A stretch of 23,103 bases of DNA from JANYGM01 sp043764015 (GTDB taxonomy: Bacteria; Bacteroidota; Bacteroidia; Cytophagales; Thermonemataceae). Every line of letters starts with the position of its first letter. Position 1 is the stretch's first letter. Below the pieces are notes generated by a model that saw nothing but the letters and a program-made list of their open reading frames with translations, was not told the DNA's origin and did no database searches. Position numbers and translations under genes: made by a program. This document shows positions 15,017 to 22,009 of the stretch, in pieces. The DNA lies in the NCBI GenBank assembly GCA_043764015.1, contig JAYUKY010000001.1, positions 1 to 23,103 on the forward strand, in the 5' to 3' direction.

Positions 15017-15662
15017 ATACATTTTTAAAAACGTCTTCCATTTCATCTGGATAGATTTTCAGCACGTTTGTAAGTACGAGTAAGACAAGTGTTCTTGAAG
15101 CAATATTTTTATTTATCTTAGCAATTTCTGCAAATTTATTAAGTGTAATTTCGGTATTTGTATGTAAGTATTTTAATAAAATATTTTCCTTCTCTCCGTA
15201 ATGAAAAGAAAAACTTTTTTTCTCTTTTTTCCTTTCTTTTAAGATTTGACGCATTTCTTTGCTTGCCTGCACACAACGGTCGCCTACACGTACAAAAGCC
15301 TTATTTTCAGGTAGTTCCGTATTCGCAAGTACGTAATGTGGCGAGTTTTCACTTTTTGGAATAGTAAAAATCAAAATCTCTTTTTCAGAATCTTCTAGGT
15401 TAATGCGTTCAATTTCGTAAGGAATAGGCGGAAAACAATAGCGTTCTACGGCTCGTGCAAGCAAAAACTCATCTTCATCAGGGAATTTCAGCCCTTCTAT
15501 AAGCAAATCATCACGCACACCAATCAGTAAAGTGCCACCTTCTGAATTGGCAAAAGCAACAAATTCTTTCAATATTTTTTCTGGGTGAGAGGCTTTGAGT
15601 TTAAACTCCAAATACTGCCCTTCCCCTTGTCGCACTAACTTTTTTAGCGTTGGAATGTCCAT
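15015..15662 (-). CDS. AlbA_2 (Schlafen-type) putative DNA-binding protein
   Basis: The 215-residue protein carries an AlbA_2 domain (formerly AAA_4) in its first ~125 residues: GEGQYLEFKLKAS at 13-25, AFANSEGGTLLIGV at 36-49 and the closing KAFVRVGDRCVQASKEMR. This fold is found in putative transcription factors and in Schlafen-type nucleases. Residues ~150-215 look like a winged-helix domain (ITLNKFAEIAKINKNIASRT). It is therefore probably a cytoplasmic nucleic-acid-binding regulator. It lacks a helicase or long C-terminal extension. The short spacing and the GTG-started PAP2 gene upstream (stop at 15775) leave 112 nt containing a heptad array, so linkage to ppa-PAP2 is uncertain. Target unknown. 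Confidence 0.82.
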   Translation of the reverse strand: MDIPTLKKLVRQGEGQYLEFKLKASHPEKILKEFVAFANSEGGTLLIGVRDDLLIEGLKFPDEDEFLLARAVERYCFPPIPYEIERINLEDSEKEILIFTIPKSENSPHYVLANTELPENKAFVRVGDRCVQASKEMRQILKERKKEKKSFSFHYGEKENILLKYLHTNTEITLNKFAEIAKINKNIASRTLVLLVLTNVLKIYPDEMEDVFKNV

Positions 15663-15732
15663 TTTTAATGTAAGGTTTCAGTAAAAATAGTATAAAAACA
15701 TCTACACCTAAGTAGCTGTAAGTTTTTTTAAT

Positions 15733-15773
15733 TTTGTATTCATTCACAATTTAAAATTCACAATTCACAATTT
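15733..15773. repeat. Heptad repeat array, ATTCACA flavour
   Basis: TTTTGTATTCATTCACA, then ATTTAAA, ATTCACA, ATTCACA, ATTTC. It ends 1 nt from the stop codon of the PAP2 gene (minus strand, 15775). Confidence 0.8.
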
Positions 15774-15774
15774 C

Positions 15775-16374
15775 TTATCTTTTAAATATTTTTTTATTGA
15801 TATAATGCGTAAGAACGGCACAACCCGCACCCACAAATGCGCCTGCAAGCACGTCAGACGGGTAATGTACACCCAAATGCAACCGTGAGTATGCCGTAAG
15901 TGATGCCCACGTATAGGCAGGCGCAATAACATACCATTTGGGAAATGCCAAACTCACAGATGTAGCCACACCAAAAGCACTGCTCGTATGTCCAGAGGGA
16001 AACGAATAATCACTTTCCACACTTTGATTATCCAAAAATGGATAAGAAATATAGGGTCTTTGTCTGTGAACAGCATATTTTAGGGCAGTTGTTAGGGCAA
16101 ATGTCGTGGCAACAGATGCAAAAACATATAATCCTTTTCTTGTTAAAATACTATCTTTTTTCAGAAGTCCCACGCTAGTAAGTAGTGTAGGCGCAGCAAT
16201 AACCACAAAAATATCTGCATCACTCAAAAAATGAAACCCAGCATCTAAATTTTTATTTCTGTTAATATTTGTATTTTTAAGTATATCAATATCAATGTTT
16301 TGTGCAAAAATTACAGAATAAAATTGCAACAAAAACAAGTTAATCAGTAAAAAAATAAATATTTTGGATTTCAC
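15775..16374 (-). CDS. PAP2-superfamily membrane phosphatase
   Basis: I place the start at the GTG at 16374, which gives a 199-residue protein with a proper signal peptide (MKSKIFIFLLIN...FAQ) and begins 22 nt after the ppa stop. A longer in-frame reading to 16539 would overlap ppa and has no signal-like N-terminus. The three PAP2 motifs are complete: KYAVHRQRP (99-107), PSGHT (126-130) and SRLHLGVHYPSD (163-174), with the catalytic histidines at 129 and 170. Such enzymes dephosphorylate lipid phosphates (phosphatidate, undecaprenyl diphosphate) or similar esters on the periplasmic face. Pairing with a pyrophosphatase gene may be functional or accidental. Substrate not determinable from sequence. 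Confidence 0.87.
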   Translation of the reverse strand: MKSKIFIFLLINLFLLQFYSVIFAQNIDIDILKNTNINRNKNLDAGFHFLSDADIFVVIAAPTLLTSVGLLKKDSILTRKGLYVFASVATTFALTTALKYAVHRQRPYISYPFLDNQSVESDYSFPSGHTSSAFGVATSVSLAFPKWYVIAPAYTWASLTAYSRLHLGVHYPSDVLAGAFVGAGCAVLTHYINKKIFKR

Positions 16375-16396
16375 GTTTTTATAATGAAGATTAAAG

Positions 16397-16936
16397 TTAT
16401 TTTTTTGATTTCCATTTGCTTTCCATATAAAGTTGTTGTGCATCTTTGATGGCTTGATAAGCGGCTGCACTATCGTCCCAGCCTTCCACATCAACTTTTT
16501 TCTTCTCCAAATCCTTATAAACTTGGAAAAAATGCTCAATTTCTAGCTTCAAATGGGGAGAAACCTCTGATAAATCATAAATATGATTCCAAATAGGGTC
16601 GCTCACAGGCACACAAAGAATTTTTTCGTCTGGTCCTTTGTCGTCGTGCATTTTAAACAGTCCAATAGGGCGCACCTCAATAATGCAACCAGGAAAAGTA
16701 GGCTCTGTAACGAGTACGAGGGCATCTAGGGCATCTCCATCACGAGCAAGCGTTTCTGGAAAAAAACCATAATCCGTTGGATAGTGCATAGAAGAAAAAA
16801 TCATACGGTCATAACGCATCATTTTCTTTTCATAATCAAATTCATATTTATTTCTGCTACCTTTTGGTATCTCCACAATGGCATCAAGCGTAAAATCTGG
16901 CTTGGTTTCTGTGGTTTCAGTTATTTTTTCAGACAT
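16397..16936 (-). CDS. ppa: Inorganic pyrophosphatase, family I
   Basis: Soluble cytoplasmic enzyme that hydrolyses pyrophosphate and so pulls biosynthetic reactions forward. The 179-residue length is typical of bacterial family I. The metal-binding signature DGDALDALVLV is present at 66-76, preceded by YPTDYGFFPETL, and followed by LFKMHDDKGPDEKIL and SVVSP-like VSPHLKLEIEHFF regions. The start MSEKITETTET follows a TATGTTTG element at 16975-16982 on the minus strand. PAP2 follows 22 nt downstream, presumably cotranscribed. Confidence 0.96.
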   Translation of the reverse strand: MSEKITETTETKPDFTLDAIVEIPKGSRNKYEFDYEKKMMRYDRMIFSSMHYPTDYGFFPETLARDGDALDALVLVTEPTFPGCIIEVRPIGLFKMHDDKGPDEKILCVPVSDPIWNHIYDLSEVSPHLKLEIEHFFQVYKDLEKKKVDVEGWDDSAAAYQAIKDAQQLYMESKWKSKK

Positions 16937-16974
16937 ATTTTAGTATTTTTAGATTATTTTTCTGTTTTATGCTA

Positions 16975-16982
16975 CAAACATA
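16975..16982 (-). promoter_or_regulatory. -7 element of ppa
   Basis: Minus strand TATGTTTG, exact TAnnTTTG match, about 38 nt before the ppa start. No TTG box at the right spacing. Confidence 0.45.
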
Positions 16983-17020
16983 CACAAAAATTGTTGTTTT
17001 TTGTTATAAACTCTGTCTTT

Positions 17021-17066
17021 ATTCGTATATTTGTGGCAAAAAATGTATTACCACGAATACACGAAT
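17021..17066. repeat. Degenerate copy of the 92-139 palindrome
   Basis: Left arm 17021-17036 and right arm 17051-17066 (CCACGAATACACGAAT) are inverted repeats with 14 of 16 positions matching. The right arm is identical to part of the left arm at 92-139. It lies 14 nt from the stop of the TPR-HTH gene. Confidence 0.7.
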
Positions 17067-17080
17067 AGTTTTACCCATAT

Positions 17081-18958
17081 TTAAACCTCAATCATAAATC
17101 TTACTAAATTTGCGCCTGCTTCTAGTTCCAATTTTTTGCGTAATCTTTGTCTATTTTTATCAAAACTATCAGGAGAAATGTGCAAAATTTGTGCTATATC
17201 TTTGTTATTGAGGTTCATACGCATATAAGCACACATACGTAAGTCGTTGTTTGAAAGTTTTGGATAATTGCTTATCAAACGCTCAAAAAAGCCCGTATGC
17301 ACAAGCTCAAAGTGCATTTTGAACTTATCCCAATCATCATCAATTTTGATAGAATTATCAATTTGTTTGATAATTTTTGAGGTTTCTAAATTTGTTTTTT
17401 CCTTTTCCAAAGTTGTTTTTAGTTCTCCTAAAACCTCGTTTTTTTGTATGATATGCAGGGTTGCACTGGCAAGTTCTTGGTTTTTGTAGCCTAAATCTAG
17501 CTGATATTTTTCTTGTTGGATTTGGTTTAATTGTTGTTGCATTTGCAAACCTTCTTGGAGTTTTTGCGCTTCTAGTTGTTTTAGTTCGTTTTCTGTGGCA
17601 AGGCGTTTATTTTCTTCTTCTTTTAGTTCATTTTCAACTTGCAAACGGTTATTTTCTTCTTGTTTGAGATTACGTTCACTTAAAAGTATTTTTTTACCTT
17701 GTGCAATATTTCTATAAATCAAAAAAGCTACACCACAAATCAACACAGAAAGCACTATTAAGGCATAATTTGTATAAGTTTTTTGTTGAATTTCTGCTTG
17801 CTGGATTTTTATTTGTGCATCTTTTTTTTCGTCATTATATTTTGCCTCTAGCTTGACAATTTTCTCTGTACGTTCTTTGCTTTGTATGCTATCCATCAAA
17901 ACGTGATATTTTTTGATTAAGAAAAAGGCTTTTTCGTAATCTTTCTTCTCCTCATAAAAAAGGGCTTGAGTCTTATAAAAGTCTTTCAAAAGCTCAAACG
18001 CCTGTGTTTTTTGGATAAGAGAATCTGCCAGATTAAGGTATTTTTGCGCTGTAATAAAATCTTTTTGCGTAAAATTAAGTTCTGCAAGTAGCAAAGAAAC
18101 AGACGTAAGATTATAGTCATCTCCTATTTGAATTTGGATTTTTTCAGCATTTTTCAAAAATATTGTTGCTTTTTCAAATTGTTTTTTTGCTAACCAAATT
18201 CTGCCAAGTTCCATAGAACTTTGTGCCCAAATACGCTGATTAGCCATTTTTTCAGCATTAAAATTAGTTTCTTCCAGATATTTAATGGCGTTTGTCGTAT
18301 CTTTTGCTTTAAGATAAAGCAAACCCAAATTATTCAATGTATTGAGCCAATTAGTTTTATTATTAATTTTTTTGTATGATTTTTCTGCTTTTAAAGCATA
18401 TTCTAAGCACTTTTCTAGTTTTTCATCAACAAGATAAACACTATAAAGATTGTTATAAGCATTCCCCAACCCAGCCTCATTTTTGATATTTTCTGCTATA
18501 AAAAGGCTTTTAAGGTGGTTTTCTACTGCATTTTCATAGTCGCCCATACCCGTATAACACAAACCTGCAAAAGTATAACCTCGCATCTCAAAAAGCGGAA
18601 AATTATATTTTTGTGCCATCAAAATCACTTCTTTGTACTTAGAAAGTGCCTCTTTGAGGTTTCCCGTAAGTTCCAACGCCACACCACGCCAACACTCTGC
18701 CTCTGTCATTCCTTTCAGAAATGATAGATTTTCAGCCAAAATATAGGCTTCATCAGCGTATTTTTTAGTATTTTGTAGGTCAATATAGAAGAAATGATAC
18801 GCAATTTTATTTTTGATATTGACAAGATTAGAATCTTCTTTTGTGGTTTTGAGAAGGCTGGTAAGGCTATCTATTGCGAAAGTTTGCGCCTGCAAATAAG
18901 GATTTAAAAGCAATAAACATAGTTTTAGTAGAAAAAAAAGAAGTAATATTTTTTTCAT
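17081..18958 (-). CDS. TPR sensor with LuxR-type HTH output
   Basis: I use the ATG at 18958 (MKKILLLFF...LQAQ, a good signal peptide); the longer reading from 18994 starts inside a heptad repeat. The 625-residue protein has TPR units from ~55 to ~365, a transmembrane helix at ~397-416, a long coiled coil (~418-540) and a C-terminal helix-turn-helix region (~566-625: NNDLRMCAYMRMNLNNKDIA, then a recognition-helix-like DSFDKNRQRLRKKL) as in membrane-tethered LuxR-like regulators of Bacteroidota. The coiled coil contains a tandem 14-residue repeat (LKQEENNRLQVENE, LKEEENKRLATENE). The layout predicts periplasmic sensing and cytoplasmic DNA binding; the target genes are unknown. It is a sister of the 6602-8812 phosphatase sensor, with a similar linker before the membrane helix. 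Confidence 0.9.
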   Translation of the reverse strand: MKKILLLFFLLKLCLLLLNPYLQAQTFAIDSLTSLLKTTKEDSNLVNIKNKIAYHFFYIDLQNTKKYADEAYILAENLSFLKGMTEAECWRGVALELTGNLKEALSKYKEVILMAQKYNFPLFEMRGYTFAGLCYTGMGDYENAVENHLKSLFIAENIKNEAGLGNAYNNLYSVYLVDEKLEKCLEYALKAEKSYKKINNKTNWLNTLNNLGLLYLKAKDTTNAIKYLEETNFNAEKMANQRIWAQSSMELGRIWLAKKQFEKATIFLKNAEKIQIQIGDDYNLTSVSLLLAELNFTQKDFITAQKYLNLADSLIQKTQAFELLKDFYKTQALFYEEKKDYEKAFFLIKKYHVLMDSIQSKERTEKIVKLEAKYNDEKKDAQIKIQQAEIQQKTYTNYALIVLSVLICGVAFLIYRNIAQGKKILLSERNLKQEENNRLQVENELKEEENKRLATENELKQLEAQKLQEGLQMQQQLNQIQQEKYQLDLGYKNQELASATLHIIQKNEVLGELKTTLEKEKTNLETSKIIKQIDNSIKIDDDWDKFKMHFELVHTGFFERLISNYPKLSNNDLRMCAYMRMNLNNKDIAQILHISPDSFDKNRQRLRKKLELEAGANLVRFMIEV

Positions 18959-18978
18959 CAATAAATTTATAATCAACA

Positions 18979-19020
18979 TTTTGTATTCATTCACAATTCA
19001 CAATTTAAAATTCACAATTC
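18979..19020. repeat. Heptad repeat array, ATTCACA flavour
   Basis: TTTTGTATTCATTCACA, ATTCACA, ATTTAAA, ATTCACA, ATTC. It lies 20 nt upstream of the TPR-HTH start codon, in its leader, in reverse orientation relative to that gene. Confidence 0.8.
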
Positions 19021-19033
19021 TTTAAAATTTCAA

Positions 19034-19065
19034 CAAAAATAGTTCATTTTTATTGTTGATACAAA
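19034..19065 (-). promoter_or_regulatory. Promoter of the TPR-HTH gene
   Basis: On the minus strand TTTG (19065-19062) and TATTTTTG (19041-19034) are 20 nt apart. Transcription would begin near 19027 and run through the heptad array, supporting the start at 18958. Confidence 0.6.
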
Positions 19066-19182
19066 TAAAATCCTTTAAAATAGATTTTTATTTCTTTTAA
19101 TTTCATAACTTGCAACGCTTTTTTAATCAATTCAATTTTCAATCATAATAATAAGCATTATTATTTATATAGCTATCTTCAA

Positions 19183-20064
19183 ATGAAACCAAAAGGAATA
19201 TTAGTCATTATTGGCGGTGCAGTAGATAAAGGGAGTTTTACAGAAAAAGATTTTGCACCTGACGTTGCTCAAAATCTTAACTTTTTTGAAAGAGGAATAC
19301 TCAAAAGAATACTCAAAGAATCTAAAAATGGTAATGATTCTCAAATAGAAATCATTACAACTGCTTCAAAAGTGCCTAAAACAGTTGGTGCAGAATATTC
19401 TAAGGCTTTTGCATATCTTGGCGCAACTCACGTTGATATAATGAATATAGAAAAAAGAGAGCAAGCCAACAGCGTGGAGATTGTGGAAAGATTACGCAAA
19501 GCGGATATTGTAATGTTTACAGGTGGCGACCAGTTGCGCCTTACTTCTATTTTGGGCGGAACAGATTTTCATACTTTACTTTTAGAAAAGTATGAAAATG
19601 AGCAATTTGTGATAGCAGGAACGTCTGCGGGGGCAGCAGCGGCATCAGACCAAATGATTTATCAGGGCAGTAGTAGTGAGGCTTTGCGCAAAGGTGAAGT
19701 AAAAGTTACAAGCGGTTTGGGTTTTATTGATGATGTCGTGATTGATACGCATTTTGTACAACGTGGGCGTATTGGTAGGCTTTTTCAGGCAGTCGCAAGC
19801 AATCCACGTACTTTGGGTATTGGGCTTGGAGAAGATACTGGGCTGATTATCAAGGATAATAATATAATGGAAGCCATTGGTTCTGGGCTGGTGATTTTGG
19901 TTGATGGACGAAAAATAAAAGATACTAATATTACGCAGGTGGCTATGGGAAGCCCTATTTCTATAGAAAATTTGGTTGTTCACGTGCTTAGTATGGGAGA
20001 TATTTATATGCTTCATTCTCACACAATGAAGATTTTTGAACACGTACTTGTTGATGAGGAATAA
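19183..20064 (+). CDS. cphB: Cyanophycinase (peptidase S51)
   Basis: Cyanophycinase cleaves cyanophycin (a poly-aspartate backbone with arginine side chains) into beta-Asp-Arg dipeptides. The 293-residue protein has the S51 signatures: GILVIIGGAVDKG at the start, MFTGGDQLRL, the nucleophile elbow GTSAGA with Ser148, IDTHFVQRGRIGRL with His190 and LGEDTG with Glu217. Spacings Ser-His 42 and His-Glu 27 equal those of the triad I recall for the Synechocystis enzyme (Ser132, His174, Glu201). There is no signal peptide, so it acts in the cytoplasm on stored or imported polymer. No cyanophycin synthetase is in the window. No TAnnTTTG element is visible upstream in 19066-19182. The lpxH-like gene follows 54 nt later. 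Confidence 0.94.
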   Translation: MKPKGILVIIGGAVDKGSFTEKDFAPDVAQNLNFFERGILKRILKESKNGNDSQIEIITTASKVPKTVGAEYSKAFAYLGATHVDIMNIEKREQANSVEIVERLRKADIVMFTGGDQLRLTSILGGTDFHTLLLEKYENEQFVIAGTSAGAAAASDQMIYQGSSSEALRKGEVKVTSGLGFIDDVVIDTHFVQRGRIGRLFQAVASNPRTLGIGLGEDTGLIIKDNNIMEAIGSGLVILVDGRKIKDTNITQVAMGSPISIENLVVHVLSMGDIYMLHSHTMKIFEHVLVDEE

Positions 20065-20073
20065 TAACTAAAT

Positions 20074-20106
20074 AACTTCCCGAAAGTTTCCAACTTTCGG
20101 GAAGTT
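20074..20106. repeat. 15-bp palindrome shared with the 4201 terminator
   Basis: Arms 20074-20088 (AACTTCCCGAAAGTT) and 20092-20106 are exact reverse complements with a 3-nt loop. The same stem is at 4201-4234. Here no T-run follows, and it separates two same-strand genes, so it is at most a weak terminator or a processing/stability hairpin. Confidence 0.8.
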
Positions 20107-20118
20107 GGAAACCATAAT

Positions 20119-21000
20119 ATGCTCACTATCAATTTACAACCCAATAAAAAAATATTTTTTGCTTCTGATTTCCACTTTGGCACGCCTACATACAAGCGCA
20201 CCCACGAGGATGCGCCTACTCGTAGTAGTAAGCGTGAAGATAAAGTGATTAGGTGGTTAGAAAGTATTAGAAGTGAGGCGCAAGTTATTTTTTTGATAGG
20301 TGATATTTTTGATTTTTGGTTTGAATATAAAACCGCCATTCCCAAAGGGTTTGTCCGTTTTCAGGGCAAAATAGCTGAATTAACTGACGCTGGCATAGAA
20401 ATTATTTTTTTTACAGGCAACCACGACATGTGGATGTTTGATTATTTTGAAACAGAATTAGGCGTAAAAATCTATAGGAATCCACAAGATTTACAGATAA
20501 ATTTTCAACAAAATACTGAACAAACCACCCCACTAGCAACTGCTAGTGGGGTGGTTACCAACATTCTTATAGGTCACGGAGATGGTTTGGGTGCAGGAGA
20601 TTATACTTACAAATTCTTAAAAAAAATATTTTCTAATAAATTTTTTCAATTTATTTTCAAAATAGTACACCCAGATATTGGAATAGGCATTGCGAGCTTA
20701 TGGTCAAGGAAAAGCCGTTCTCAAAATGACAATAAAACTTCTAATAACGCAAGGCGTAATGACAAACAATTTCTAGGAGATGATGAATGGCTGTGGCAAT
20801 ATTGCAAAGAAATAGAAGCTACTAAACACTATGATTTTTATATTTTCGGACATAGACATTTGCCCTTAGATTTGCCTGTTTTGGGGCATTCTGTTAATAC
20901 TTCACGTTATATAAATCTTGGAGAATGGCTTAATTATGCCACTTTTGCCGTTTTTGATGGTCAAAAATTATCCTTGGAAATCTTTGAAAAAACAGACTAG
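20119..21000 (+). CDS. lpxH: UDP-2,3-diacylglucosamine hydrolase (LpxH-like)
   Basis: A calcineurin-type metallophosphoesterase of 293 residues with all metal motifs: SDFHFG (Asp17, His19), GDIFDFW (Asp62), GNHD (100-103), GHGDGLG (152-158) and GHRHLPLD near the C-terminus. It fits the Bacteroidota lipid A enzyme that cleaves UDP-2,3-diacylglucosamine to lipid X and UMP at the inner membrane. The hydrophobic insert after GHGD (KFLKKIFSNKFFQFIFKIVH) would provide the membrane-binding lid. Residues 135-146 are encoded by an inserted 34-nt perfect palindrome (20523-20556) in a variable loop between GNHD and GHGD; the frame stays open. It is probably cotranscribed with cyanophycinase. lpxH is the best name, but LpxG/LpxI-like divergence cannot be excluded. 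Confidence 0.88.
   Translation: MLTINLQPNKKIFFASDFHFGTPTYKRTHEDAPTRSSKREDKVIRWLESIRSEAQVIFLIGDIFDFWFEYKTAIPKGFVRFQGKIAELTDAGIEIIFFTGNHDMWMFDYFETELGVKIYRNPQDLQINFQQNTEQTTPLATASGVVTNILIGHGDGLGAGDYTYKFLKKIFSNKFFQFIFKIVHPDIGIGIASLWSRKSRSQNDNKTSNNARRNDKQFLGDDEWLWQYCKEIEATKHYDFYIFGHRHLPLDLPVLGHSVNTSRYINLGEWLNYATFAVFDGQKLSLEIFEKTD
20523..20556. repeat. Palindrome inserted in the lpxH-like coding region
   Basis: Arms 20523-20538 (AACCACCCCACTAGCA) and 20541-20556 are perfect 16-bp reverse complements with a 2-nt loop. It codes for about 12 residues (TTPLATASGVV region). Unusually GC-rich for the locus. Confidence 0.85.
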
Positions 21001-21026
21001 ATTTTTTCATATCAAAAATATGAATA

Positions 21027-21051
21027 CAATTAAATATATAATTGGTTTTTT
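21027..21051 (+). terminator. Weak hairpin plus T-run after lpxH
   Basis: CAATTA and TAATTG form a 6-bp AT-only stem with a 6-nt loop, followed by G and six T. Thermodynamically weak; position after the stop is its main support. Confidence 0.3.
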
Positions 21052-21082
21052 CGTAATTGTTAATTCGTAATTCGTAATTGAC
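21052..21082. repeat. Heptad repeat array, ATTACGA flavour, reversed
   Basis: Minus-strand reading GTCAATTACGAATTACGAAT matches the start of the 4164 array apart from a few bases. It overlaps the last codons and stop of the minus-strand barrel protein. Confidence 0.75.
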
Positions 21083-21815
21083 TTTTCCAAGTAATACGTT
21101 GAGAGTAAGTAAGTTGTAAGGCGTGTTCAAAGCGTGTGGGAGCAGTATTTGTAAGAGGTTTTAGCCAACGGTTGAAATAAAGCACATCTAAACTGGCATT
21201 TTTGAATGAAAATCTAGTGCCTAATTGCCCTCTTGTTTCACTAAACCATACATTTCTACGAATAATAAAAGGCTCAAAAGCAGCAAAAATACCTATTTTT
21301 TCGGTAATAGGAATAATAAATTGTGAAAGCAATCTAACTCTATGATTTATAGGGTTTTGTGTATCTCCTTGTTTCATAGGAGTATTCCATACGTAATCAT
21401 AAGTAAGGCGTGTAAGCCAAGTAGTTGCGAGTTTTGTTTTGCCAATTTTATTAAAATAATTGATACGAGCTTGTGCAATTTGCAAAATGCCAAGTGGTTC
21501 AAAAGGTCCTCCAACAAACCCAACTGCAAAACCAAATTTACTTTCAGGTTTTCTATAATTTATATGCACTGTTCCTAAAAGTGTCTGAAAGGTAGAAAAA
21601 TTGCGGTACATACGGTTTTGTATGCCCAAATCAAGCGTAAAAGGTGATTTTACTTGCGCTGCATTTTCTTTATTGATGCTTAGATTGATAATTCCCCACA
21701 GTAAGCCGTCGTGCAGAATATCACCTTCTTGTGCCTTACTTTTTCCAGGAATAAGAAAAAAAAATGAGCTGAAAAATAGGCTGAAAATTAAGCTAAAAGA
21801 TTTTATATTTGGCAT
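21060..21815 (-). CDS. Outer-membrane barrel protein, DUF2490-like
   Basis: The 251-residue protein has a signal peptide (hydrophobic ~8-22, ending GKSKAQ) and then alternating polar/aromatic strands typical of an outer-membrane beta-barrel, with HRVRLLSQFIIPI and RLTYDYVW resembling the DUF2490 pattern. Function is unknown for that family. The barrel would naturally end at ..LTYSQRITW, an aromatic residue as expected for barrel assembly, but eight more residues (KSQLRITN) follow; these and the stop are encoded by the ATTACGA repeat at 21060-21082. The gene has a good promoter at 21859-21893 and converges on lpxH. Family assignment is by general resemblance. Confidence 0.72.
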   Translation of the reverse strand: MPNIKSFSLIFSLFFSSFFFLIPGKSKAQEGDILHDGLLWGIINLSINKENAAQVKSPFTLDLGIQNRMYRNFSTFQTLLGTVHINYRKPESKFGFAVGFVGGPFEPLGILQIAQARINYFNKIGKTKLATTWLTRLTYDYVWNTPMKQGDTQNPINHRVRLLSQFIIPITEKIGIFAAFEPFIIRRNVWFSETRGQLGTRFSFKNASLDVLYFNRWLKPLTNTAPTRFEHALQLTYSQRITWKSQLRITN

Positions 21816-21858
21816 TTTTTTGATGTTAGAATAAAAAGATACTGTTTTGTATTTTGCG

Positions 21859-21893
21859 CAAATATAAGTGTTTTCTAAAATCTCTAAAACAAA
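21859..21893 (-). promoter_or_regulatory. Promoter of the barrel-protein gene
   Basis: Minus strand TTTG (21893-21890) and TATATTTG (21866-21859) are 23 nt apart, with the start 44 nt downstream. It overlaps the region that a very long reading of the divergent NHL gene would need, arguing against that reading. Confidence 0.6.
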
Positions 21894-21916
21894 TTCTTAG
21901 AAATATCAAAAAAATG

Positions 21917-21947
21917 TTTGTTTTTAGTATAATTTCATTTAGATTTG
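21917..21947 (+). promoter_or_regulatory. Promoter of the NHL-repeat gene
   Basis: TTTG at 21917-21920 and TAGATTTG at 21940-21947 are 19 nt apart, one of the best promoter matches in the window. Transcription near 21954 leaves starts at 21989, 21998 and 22076. Confidence 0.65.
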
Positions 21948-22009
21948 TGCCGAAATTCACCAATATATTTTTAATTTATTCACAAATAATGACTGTTATG
22001 AAAAATAAC

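Noticed and set aside
16375..16539. N-terminal extension of PAP2 overlapping ppa
   Set aside because: Would read through ppa codons in another frame and hide the signal peptide; the GTG start is better.
18959..18994. Longer N-terminus for the TPR-HTH protein
   Set aside because: Starts inside the heptad repeat and disrupts the signal peptide.
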